Assembly (NCBI GenBank): GCA_014729795.1
Contig: WJJI01000001.1
Coordinates: forward strand, 1-47,130
Reading direction: 5' to 3'
DNA length: 47,130 nucleotides
DNA from: Candidatus Moraniibacteriota bacterium
GTDB lineage: Bacteria; Patescibacteriota; Minisyncoccia; CAIUEV01; JAHKAQ01
How positions within the stretch are numbered: the first letter of the stretch is position 1; every line of letters starts with the position of its first letter. The translations under genes were made by a program, and so were the position numbers. Positions 9,426-17,370 of this stretch are shown one piece after another. Under the pieces are notes generated by a model. The model did not search any database, had not been told where the DNA came from, and worked only from the letters and a program-made list of their open reading frames with translations.

Positions 9426-10946
9426 TTATCGAGCATAATCAATTGAACGAGTTTCGCGTATTAAATTGACTTTAACTTCACCCGGGTATTTAAGCTCTTG
9501 TTCGATTTTGTCAGCAATTTTACGAGCCAACTTAACCGATTGAAGATCGTCAACCGAATCCGGATTGACAAAAATTCTAATTTCTCTTCCGGCTTGAATG
9601 GCGAAACATTTTTCCACCTCGTCAAAGCCCTTGGCTAAATCTTCTAATTCTTTTAATCGTTTCAAATAATTTTCCAAAGTGTCTTTACGCGCTCCCGGAC
9701 GAGATGCGGAAATGGCATCAGCTGCGGCGATCACGGCCGCCTCAGGTTTTTCACAAGGCAGATCATCATGATGATGACGCATCGCTTCAACCACGTCTTG
9801 AGAAAGACCGAATTTTTTCAGAATATTAATACCGATTTCAATATGCGTGCCTTCCACTTCATGATCTACCACCTTGCCAATATCATGAAGCAAACCCGCT
9901 TTTTTACAAAGCGCGGGATCAAGACCTAATTCTTGGGCCAACATACCAGCAATATGAGCTACTTCAATGGAATGAATTAAAACATTTTGTCCGTAACTGG
10001 TTCGAAACCGTAAACGTCCGATAATTTGCACCAACTTATCGTCTAAACCGGTAACCCCCACATCATAAACCGCGGTCTCGCCGGCTTGCTTGACCTTTCT
10101 GGCCACTTCTTTTTTGGCAAGATTAACCGTTTCTTCTATTTTAGCGGGATGAATCCGGCCATCTTCTATTAAACGTTCCAACGTGATTTTAGCAATTTCC
10201 CGACGTACCGGATCAAAAGCGGAGATAACAATAGCCTCGGGAGTATCATCCACAATGATTTCGGCTCCGGTTAATCTTTCTATGGAATTAATGTTACGGC
10301 CTTCACGACCAATAATCCGACCTTTAAGTTCATCATCCGGTAAAGCAACCGTGGTGGTAGTGGTTTCGGATACGTGACTGGAAGCGTAACGTTGAATAGC
10401 AAGGGTCATAATATTTCTTGCCTTTTGCTCCAGTTCTTCTTTATTGGAAGCTTCGATTTTTTTAAGCTTTTTCAAAAGCAAATCTTTGTTTTCTTCTTCA
10501 ATTAATTCAAGCATTAATTTTTTTGCCTGTTCTCGGTCAAGCTTAGCCACTTTTTCTAGTTTGGTAATTTGCTTTTTCCGTAAACCGTCCAGCTCTTTTT
10601 TAATTTCCTTAATCTGTTTGATTTTGGCTTGAACGTTTTTTTTCTTTTCTTCAGCCTCTTTTTCTTTTTTTTCCACTTGTGTTTCTATGCGGCTGATTCT
10701 TTCTTCGGTTTTATCCAATTGACTACGACGAGTTTTTTCCTCGCTTTTGATGGTACTTAAAGCTTTGACCGCTTTTCCTTTGGCCTCTAAAATAATATCC
10801 TTGGCTTTAAGATTAGCATCCTCAATGACCTTATGGGCTTTATCTTTGGCTTTATCCTGGCCTTTTTTATTCAAATACTCGCTGAAAAAATAATAAGCGC
10901 CTCCACCAACCGCCAAGCCAATAATAAGCAATAATACAGTGTTCAT
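9426..10946 (-). CDS. rny: Ribonuclease Y
   Basis: 506 aa; N-terminal TM, coiled coil, KH domain (GRIIGREGRNINSIERLTGAEIIVDDTPEAI) and HD domain (LLHDIGK). Confidence 0.97.
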   Translation of the reverse strand: MNTVLLLIIGLAVGGGAYYFFSEYLNKKGQDKAKDKAHKVIEDANLKAKDIILEAKGKAVKALSTIKSEEKTRRSQLDKTEERISRIETQVEKKEKEAEEKKKNVQAKIKQIKEIKKELDGLRKKQITKLEKVAKLDREQAKKLMLELIEEENKDLLLKKLKKIEASNKEELEQKARNIMTLAIQRYASSHVSETTTTTVALPDDELKGRIIGREGRNINSIERLTGAEIIVDDTPEAIVISAFDPVRREIAKITLERLIEDGRIHPAKIEETVNLAKKEVARKVKQAGETAVYDVGVTGLDDKLVQIIGRLRFRTSYGQNVLIHSIEVAHIAGMLAQELGLDPALCKKAGLLHDIGKVVDHEVEGTHIEIGINILKKFGLSQDVVEAMRHHHDDLPCEKPEAAVIAAADAISASRPGARKDTLENYLKRLKELEDLAKGFDEVEKCFAIQAGREIRIFVNPDSVDDLQSVKLARKIADKIEQELKYPGEVKVNLIRETRSIDYAR

Positions 10947-11240
10947 GAGATTTTGATTAATTATTTAAATCAGGGGGAATGTTTTGACTTTGAGAAAAAG
11001 CCGACTGGCAAACGATTTAAAAATCAAACAATATTTTGATAAGCAAGCTTAGCTTAAAATTTGACATTTTGTAGCTAAGAAATGTTTTAGGAAAAAGAAA
11101 ATATTTTTGAATTAAAGCGCTTTGCTGTCATTTGCTACTATTTCCGATTATCAATCACCTTATGATTAATGGGAATCTGCTTAAACCCCTGAGAAAACAG
11201 TTTTTTAATGCTTGACTCAGGGCCTCAAGAACAGTCTTGA

Positions 11241-11311
11241 GCGGGTAACGGGATTCGAACCCGTCTCTCCACCTTGGAAGGGTGGAATAATAGCCGCTAT
11301 ACGATACCCGC
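11241..11311 (-). tRNA. tRNA-Gly (anticodon TCC), no encoded CCA
   Basis: Reverse complement gcgggtatcgtatagcggctattattccacccttccaaggtggagagacgggttcgaatcccgttacccgc; loop cttccaa. Confidence 0.93.
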
Positions 11312-11514
11312 GATCGGTTTTTAAAAATTAAACATTTGAGTGTGCTTACAAATTGCGTCAAAATTATGGAAAAAGTTTTGGCTGATTTTCCTTTACTTGA
11401 TCAAAAATCTGAAAATTTAATATAATATTTTTCAAACGCACGACCCCCCCCCTATATATAAATCTAATCAAAAACAATAAATTTGTAAATGCATCACAGA
11501 AAAAAACAATATCC

Positions 11515-12321
11515 CTAAAGATATTCAATGATTTTACTGCTAACTGAACGAAAATACAACCAACCAATCAAAAAGGCTACGACTAACACGCCAATAATAG
11601 CCAGGTGGTTAACTAAGGTGGGTAAACGATCCTCAATAAGAGCCACCTTGGAATAATGAATTAAAACCCCAATTGGATTTAAAAGCATGATTTTATGATA
11701 TTGAGAAGGGATAATATTTAGTGGATATATTATGGGGCTGGCGTAAAAAAGGGCTTGTAAGATCACGCTCCAAATTTGCATTAAATCTCTAAATTTTAAA
11801 TAAAGCGGTCCGGCAATAAAAGAAAAGGAAATAATCAACACGTAAACGCAAAAGATATAAAAAACAAAAAAACCGATTTCTAACAAGCTGGGATATACCT
11901 GATAATACAAATAAAAAGCCAATAGAATTATTAGATTCATCATAAACACCATGGTGGAATGAACGGTTGAAGACACAACCACAACCCAACGAGGAAAGTA
12001 GACTTTACTGATGATATTGGCTTTACTGAATAAAGAAACCAATCCGGCATTAGTGCCTTCGGAAAAATATGTCCAAATAATAATCCCGGTAATGAGTTGC
12101 AAAGGATAGTTTTCAATACCTTCGCCGCGCCGAAAAATATTTGAGAAAACAAAGTTGAGGATTAAAAAAATCAACAATGGCTTTAACAGTGCCCAAACAT
12201 AACCCAAAACCGAGCCATGATAACGCATTTTAAAATCGGTTTTGGCTAAAATCCAAATTAAACCAAAATAATTGGTTTCAGACTGTTGAAAAATTTCATA
12301 ACTTTTTGATTTTATTTTCAT
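11515..12321 (-). CDS. ABC-2 type polysaccharide exporter permease (Wzm/TagG-like)
   Basis: 268 aa; LAKTDFKMRYHGSVLGYVWALLKPLLIFLILNFVFSNIFR...LNPIGVLIHYSK; six hydrophobic segments. Confidence 0.88.
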   Translation of the reverse strand: MKIKSKSYEIFQQSETNYFGLIWILAKTDFKMRYHGSVLGYVWALLKPLLIFLILNFVFSNIFRRGEGIENYPLQLITGIIIWTYFSEGTNAGLVSLFSKANIISKVYFPRWVVVVSSTVHSTMVFMMNLIILLAFYLYYQVYPSLLEIGFFVFYIFCVYVLIISFSFIAGPLYLKFRDLMQIWSVILQALFYASPIIYPLNIIPSQYHKIMLLNPIGVLIHYSKVALIEDRLPTLVNHLAIIGVLVVAFLIGWLYFRSVSSKIIEYL

Positions 12322-12449
12322 AAACTAATACTATAATAAAAAGCAGCGATGTTTTTTAAGGAAGCTACTAAATAATCCAGAAAAATACGATTAAATCCCA
12401 GATTAATTACTTATAGCATTTTAGCAAAATTTTTTAAAGGCTTCAAAAG

Positions 12450-13988
12450 ATGGAAAATGTTAAAAAAAAACCTGCTGATTTAGCAACAATCATCAAGCAG
12501 GCTAAAAAAAGAAACATGGACTTAGACGAGCGGTTTTTAGCCAAGGTTTTTAATTTCGCAGAAAAGGCTCACCAAGGACAAAAAAGAGCTTCGGGGGAAC
12601 CCTATATTAATCACCCCATGGAAGCGGCTTTAATTCTGGCTAAATTAGGTTTGGGAGAAATTACAATTGCTGGGGCAATCTTACATGATGTTCCTGAAGA
12701 CACAAATTACACTCTTAAGGATATTGAAAAAAACTTTGGTAAAAAAATAGCTTTTATCGTTTCAGGTATTAGCCATTTGGGCAAAATTAAGCTAAGAGAC
12801 AAGCAGAAGCATTATAACTTAGAAAATTTACGAAAAATGTTTTTGGTCATGGCTTCGGATATCAGAACTGTGATTATTAAGTTAGCGGACAGATACCATA
12901 ATATGCAGACATTATGGGCTAAACAACCTCAAAAACAACAGCGAATCGCCAAAGAAACTTTGGAGATTTACGCTCCCATCGCCAATCGATTGGGCATGGG
13001 AGAGCTTAAAGGCGATTTAGAAGATCTGGCTTTTAAGTACGTTTATCCGGATAAATATGAGGGGTTTTTAAAAATTACCAAAGATAAATACAAACAATAT
13101 CAAGCGATTTCAAAAAAATCCATTCAAGAAATTGAAAAAATGTTAAAGCTCCAAAAGGTACCTTTTATGGATATTCATGGTAGAACAAAGCATTTATATC
13201 GTTTATATTTGAAGCTGAAAAAATATCAAATGAATTTAGATAAAATTTACGATGTGGTGGCGGTTCGGATTATTGTTAAGAATGTAAGGCAGTGTTATCG
13301 CATGCTAGGAATAATTCACCAACACTACCGCCCTATGATTGGTCGAATTAAGGATTATATTGCGTTGCCTAAACCTAACGGCTATCGCTCGCTGCATACA
13401 ACCATTTTTGGACCGGCTGGTAAGCTGATTGAAGTGCAAATCAGATCCAAAGAAATGCATGAAGAATCGGAAATGGGTATTGCGGCTCATTGGTTGTACA
13501 CGGAAAAAGGCAAAAAAACCGAAGCTAATTTAGAAAAAAGACAAGCCGATTCTTTGAATAAAGAACTGAATTGGGTCAAACAACTCCGTAACTGGCAAAA
13601 ATATGTGGGCAGAGATTCTAAGCAGTTTTTTCGGTCTTTAAGAATTGATTTCTTTAAGGATCGAATTTTTGCGTGCACGCCTGCCGGCGAGGTTATTGAT
13701 TTACCTCAAGGAGCAACCCCGATTGACTTTGCTTACGCAATTCATACCGAAGTTGGCAACGCTATGATCGCAGCCAGAGTTAATGAAAAAAAAGTAGCGC
13801 TAAATCATAAAATAAGAAATGGGGAGATGGTAGAAATTATTACCCAAAAAGGCAAAACCAAACCTAGTGAAGAATGGCTTGAGCACGCTAAAACCGGAAT
13901 GGCTACGGTAAAAATTAAACAATCTCTTAAAAAAAGCAAAAAAATAAATTGGCTTGTTGCGAAAAAAACAAACGGTGTTAAGAGTTAA
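12450..13988 (+). CDS. RelA/SpoT homologue (bifunctional-looking RSH) with HD, synthetase and TGS domains, no C-terminal ACT
   Basis: 512 aa; INHPMEAALILAKLGLGEITIAGAILHDVPEDT; DVVAVRIIV...GRIKDYIALPKPNGYRSLHTTIFGP; TGS FACTPAGEVIDLPQGATPIDFAYAIHTEVGN. Confidence 0.93.
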   Translation: MENVKKKPADLATIIKQAKKRNMDLDERFLAKVFNFAEKAHQGQKRASGEPYINHPMEAALILAKLGLGEITIAGAILHDVPEDTNYTLKDIEKNFGKKIAFIVSGISHLGKIKLRDKQKHYNLENLRKMFLVMASDIRTVIIKLADRYHNMQTLWAKQPQKQQRIAKETLEIYAPIANRLGMGELKGDLEDLAFKYVYPDKYEGFLKITKDKYKQYQAISKKSIQEIEKMLKLQKVPFMDIHGRTKHLYRLYLKLKKYQMNLDKIYDVVAVRIIVKNVRQCYRMLGIIHQHYRPMIGRIKDYIALPKPNGYRSLHTTIFGPAGKLIEVQIRSKEMHEESEMGIAAHWLYTEKGKKTEANLEKRQADSLNKELNWVKQLRNWQKYVGRDSKQFFRSLRIDFFKDRIFACTPAGEVIDLPQGATPIDFAYAIHTEVGNAMIAARVNEKKVALNHKIRNGEMVEIITQKGKTKPSEEWLEHAKTGMATVKIKQSLKKSKKINWLVAKKTNGVKS

Positions 13989-13993
13989 TAATC

Positions 13994-15094
13994 TTAAGCT
14001 AAGCTGCTGATTAATTTTTTTAAATCTTGTTGATTTTTGTAAGAAATAGTAACCTTGCCTCCTCCGCCTCGCGTCTTGGGTTTAATTTTAACCTGCAGTC
14101 CAATTTTTGAGGTTAAAGCTTTTTGAGTTTCCAAGATTACCGGGTCTATTTTATTTTTCTTGCGCTGATGGGGTTTAACTTTTACATGTTCTTGTAAATT
14201 TTCACAAGCATCGCTTACGGTTAAATCGTGCTTAATAATTTTACGATAAAATTTAAGCTGCTCCTCTGGATCTTCAACCGAAAGAATGGTTTTGGCGATC
14301 CCCTTTGTTATTAAACCTTGCTTCAGACCTCGCTGGATCTCTTCAGGAAGCTTTAGTAATCGTAACATGTTGGTAATGGAAGGCCTAGCTTTGTTGACCT
14401 TCAAGGCAACTTGAAATTGACTTAAGTTAAAATCGTCAATTAATTTTTTATAGGCCATGGCTTCTTCAATCGGATTCAGATCTTTTCTTTGAAGATTTTC
14501 TATTAAGGCCAATTCTAACTTTTGAGAATCATCGATTTCTCTAATGATTGCCGGAATTTTCTTTAGCCCCGCCATTTCAGCTGCTCGAAAACGACGCTCT
14601 CCGGCGATAATTTCGTATTCTCCCCTACCGCGAGGCATTATCGTGATGGGGTTAATCAAACCATGTTGCTTTATGGAAAGACCAAGGTTTTCTAATTCGT
14701 TTGGGTCGAAACTGCGACGAGGCTGTTTGGAATTAGGATATAATTTATCCAAATCAATCTCGGTAACCATTTGTCCATAATTGGAAGCAAAAATTTCTTG
14801 TTTGGCTTTTTTTTGGGGTTGAGAAGAACCGGGTCCTTGAGCGATCTTTTTTTGATCCTGACTTTTGGACTGATCAAATGATTTTTTCGGTTGTTTGACA
14901 GTTTTAGTCTTTTGATTAACAGCAACATTCACGTGCCGGTCTTGAGAATTGGGGCTGGTTTTTTGCTTGACTTTAAGTTTGCGCACATCATTATTGTAAA
15001 GATCGTTTTCTGACTCGGCCGAATTTTGAAAATCTTCTTTGATGTCGTCTGGTATTAAAGAGGAAAGCCCTCTGCCTAAACCGTATTTTTCCAT
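13994..15094 (-). CDS. parB: ParB/Spo0J chromosome-partitioning protein
   Basis: 366 aa; GLGRGLSSLIPD N-terminus; IDLDKLYPNSKQPRRSFD...GEYEIIAGERRFRAAEMAGLKKIPAIIRE...LIENLQRKDLNPIEEA. Confidence 0.95.
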   Translation of the reverse strand: MEKYGLGRGLSSLIPDDIKEDFQNSAESENDLYNNDVRKLKVKQKTSPNSQDRHVNVAVNQKTKTVKQPKKSFDQSKSQDQKKIAQGPGSSQPQKKAKQEIFASNYGQMVTEIDLDKLYPNSKQPRRSFDPNELENLGLSIKQHGLINPITIMPRGRGEYEIIAGERRFRAAEMAGLKKIPAIIREIDDSQKLELALIENLQRKDLNPIEEAMAYKKLIDDFNLSQFQVALKVNKARPSITNMLRLLKLPEEIQRGLKQGLITKGIAKTILSVEDPEEQLKFYRKIIKHDLTVSDACENLQEHVKVKPHQRKKNKIDPVILETQKALTSKIGLQVKIKPKTRGGGGKVTISYKNQQDLKKLISSLA

Positions 15095-15250
15095 TTTAAT
15101 TTTGTTATTTAATTAAACAATAAAAGAAGTTTTGGATTTTTTGGATTTAATATGATTACCATTTATACTAATTTAGCACAGAAAAGAAAAATATGCCAAA
15201 TTAATAAAAATCCAGCTTTTAATCCCTCAATAACCCAAAAGTATATGTAT

Positions 15251-15278
15251 TTGACAAAGGATTTTTCTATGATAAATT
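15251..15278 (+). promoter_or_regulatory. Probable promoter of the aromatic amino-acid leader/operon
   Basis: Perfect TTGACA (15251-15256) with TAAATT 16 nt downstream (15273-15278), ~30 nt before the leader ORF. Confidence 0.6.
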
Positions 15279-15306
15279 GAAGACAAGAAAAATAAATTTG
15301 AATTTA

Positions 15307-15387
15307 ATGAAAAAAATTTGTTTGAATTATTTTAATTATTTTGGCTTTAAACTCCAAAATCGGAGATTTTTTTGCAATAGAAGCTAG
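15307..15387 (+). CDS. Putative Phe/Tyr-rich attenuation leader peptide MKKICLNYFNYFGFKLQNRRFFCNRS
   Basis: ATG AAA AAA ATT TGT TTG AAT TAT TTT AAT TAT TTT GGC TTT AAA CTC CAA AAT CGG AGA TTT TTT TGC AAT AGA AGC TAG; 7/26 residues are Phe/Tyr, with five in an 8-codon run. Confidence 0.75.
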   Translation: MKKICLNYFNYFGFKLQNRRFFCNRS

Positions 15388-15442
15388 AGTAATCTAAAAA
15401 TAATAAATCAAGCAAAAAAATCTCCGAGTAAGGGGATTTTTT
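15352..15442 (+). promoter_or_regulatory. Transcription attenuator: alternative antiterminator/terminator hairpins
   Basis: Perfect 16-bp inverted repeat TCGGAGATTTTTTTGC (15360-15375) / GCAAAAAAATCTCCGA (15412-15427), overlapping and excluding the terminator stem 15415-15425/15432-15442; weak 1:2 hairpin CTCC/GGAG (15352-15355/15362-15365). Confidence 0.8.
15415..15442 (+). terminator. Attenuator terminator hairpin
   Basis: AAAAAATCTCC-GAGTAA-GGGGATTTTTT, 11-bp stem with one G-U pair and a U6 tail, ~100 nt before the first structural gene. Confidence 0.8.
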
Positions 15443-15540
15443 AATTTTTAACAATTCTTTAATTTGTTGGATTTTTAGCTAAAATATTTGCAAACGAGTA
15501 ATTTTTAACCTTTTTAAATAATAATTATTTATCAACAATC

Positions 15541-16296
15541 ATGCCTGAAAAAAAACAACCGCTACTAAAAAAAATTATCAAGAATGACAACCGCACGATA
15601 ATTTTACCTATGGATCATGGAGTTAGTGACGGTCCGATTCCGGGCTTGGTCAATATGGAAGCAACCATAAAGAAAGCCAAACAAGGCGGAGTAGACGCTA
15701 TTGTGATCCATAAAGGAATATTTCGCTGTTATAAAAAAATTATTGGTAAACTGCCGGTATTAATACATATTTCCGCTTCAACCGGAATGGGAGAGCCCTT
15801 GAGAAAAGTCACGGTGGCCTCGGTAGAAGAAATAAAAAATCTAGGGGCGCAAGGAGTGTCAATTCATGTGAATCTAGCTAATCAATACGAACCGGAAATG
15901 ATTAAGGATCTGGGAAGGATTTCGGAACAATGCCAAAAACACGGCTTACCGTTATTGGCAATGGTTTATCCTCGTAATCAAGTAAAGGGTAAACTAATAA
16001 CCTTTCAGGATCCTGAACGGGTAGCTCACGCGGCTCGCTTGGCGGCTGAACTAGGCGCTGATTTGGTTAAGGTACCTTACACCGGCAGCGCTCAAAGCTT
16101 TAAGAAAGTGATTCAAGGTTGTCCAATTCCGGTGGTTATCGCTGGCGGCGATAAAAGCAGTGAAGCTAAAATGGTTAATTCAATTAAAGCCTGCGTGAAA
16201 GCGGGCGCGGCTGGAGTTTCAGTGGGTAGAAACGTATTCCAGGCCCAAAATATGATTACCATGATTAAAAAAATCAAAAAAGCGGTGCATGTTTAA
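15541..16296 (+). CDS. 2-amino-3,7-dideoxy-D-threo-hept-6-ulosonate synthase (archaeal AroA'; class I FBP-aldolase family)
   Basis: 251 aa; IILPMDHGVSDGPIPGLVN...VHVNL-type IHVNLANQYEPEM...LAMVYPRN...GADLVKVPYTGS...PVVIAGGDK...GAAGVSVGRNVFQ; followed by DHQ synthase II. Confidence 0.88.
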   Translation: MPEKKQPLLKKIIKNDNRTIILPMDHGVSDGPIPGLVNMEATIKKAKQGGVDAIVIHKGIFRCYKKIIGKLPVLIHISASTGMGEPLRKVTVASVEEIKNLGAQGVSIHVNLANQYEPEMIKDLGRISEQCQKHGLPLLAMVYPRNQVKGKLITFQDPERVAHAARLAAELGADLVKVPYTGSAQSFKKVIQGCPIPVVIAGGDKSSEAKMVNSIKACVKAGAAGVSVGRNVFQAQNMITMIKKIKKAVHV

Positions 16297-17341
16297 ATCT
16301 TTTCAACTTAATTCATTAATCAAATCAATGCAAAAACGAAAGTTTTGGTTCAAACCGTTAAAATGGGATAAAAAACTAATTACCTTGGCGCTGGAAAGCG
16401 GATTTGAAGCTTTTTATGTTGAGCCTAAGTACATAGATACAACCAAAGAACTGGCCAAAATCAAAGTAATAGCTAAAGATAAAAAAGCTGATCTGGTTAT
16501 AGGTAAGGATGTTTACGAAGTTATGATTACCTCAAAACAAGCGGAAAAGCAAGCGATTAAGCATCAGGGCAAAAAACCGGTAATTATTTATAATCAAGAT
16601 TGGACCATAATTCCTTTGGAAAATTTAATTGCTAAAACCGGCAATTTGATTCAACATGTTCACACTGCCGAGCAAGCAAAGACCGCTTTTGAAACTTTAG
16701 AAAAAGGGGCTGATGGAATTTTATTGGAAACTCAAGATCCAAGCCAGATTAAAAAGATGGAACAAATAATGAAAGAAGCTAAAAATGAAAAAATTGAATT
16801 GTTAGAGGCCGAGATTCGGAGCGTGGAAAATTTAACCACTGGGGATCGAGTGGTGATTGATACCGCCAGTATCTTAAAACCGGGACAAGGTATGCTGGTT
16901 GGAGACAGCTCCAAGGCTATGTTTTTAGTTTATAACGAAAATGTTAAATCTCCTTACTGTGACCCCCGACCTTTTCGAGTCAATGCCGGAGGAGCGCACG
17001 CGTATATTCGCATGCCCAAAGATAAGACCAAATACGTGGGAGAAATCAAAAGCGGTGATCAAGTTTTAACCGTGGATCAAAATGGTAATACCGAAGTTGC
17101 GATCGCTGGTAGAGTTAAAATTGAAAAAAGGCCCATGGCTATTGTAAGAGGCAGAATTAAAAACCAAACAATCAGCTTGGTTTTACAAAACGCCGAAACA
17201 ATCCGTCTTACGAAAAAAAACGGTCAGCCCGTTTCAATTACAAAGTTAAAAAAAGGAGACAAGGTACTGGCTTATTTGGAAGAAGTTGGCGCGGGAAGGC
17301 ACTTTGGCATCAAGATCAAAGAGACAATAACCGAAAACTAA
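16289..17341 (+). CDS. 3-dehydroquinate synthase II (archaeal AroB' type)
   Basis: 350 aa; KFWFKPLKWDKKLITLALESGFEAFYV...GADGILLETQDPSQIKK...VVIDTASILKPGQGMLVGDSSKAMFLV...SPYCDPRPFRVNAGGAHAYIRMPKDKTKYVGEIKSGDQVL. Confidence 0.94.
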   Translation: MFKSFQLNSLIKSMQKRKFWFKPLKWDKKLITLALESGFEAFYVEPKYIDTTKELAKIKVIAKDKKADLVIGKDVYEVMITSKQAEKQAIKHQGKKPVIIYNQDWTIIPLENLIAKTGNLIQHVHTAEQAKTAFETLEKGADGILLETQDPSQIKKMEQIMKEAKNEKIELLEAEIRSVENLTTGDRVVIDTASILKPGQGMLVGDSSKAMFLVYNENVKSPYCDPRPFRVNAGGAHAYIRMPKDKTKYVGEIKSGDQVLTVDQNGNTEVAIAGRVKIEKRPMAIVRGRIKNQTISLVLQNAETIRLTKKNGQPVSITKLKKGDKVLAYLEEVGAGRHFGIKIKETITEN

Positions 17342-17370
17342 CCAATTTAATCCTTTAATATTTGAATTAA

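Noticed and set aside
11155-11361. 68-aa minus-strand ORF
   Set aside because: It spans the tRNA-Gly gene; RDGFESRYPL is the translated tRNA, not a protein.
11364-11567. 67-aa minus-strand ORF after the Wzm-like permease, considered as a Wzt remnant
   Set aside because: No ABC ATPase motif; overlaps the permease 3' end and crosses the G9 tract; likely chance.
14928-14945. CACGTG core inside parB as a possible parS site
   Set aside because: Flanks do not match the TGTTNCACGTGAAACA palindrome.
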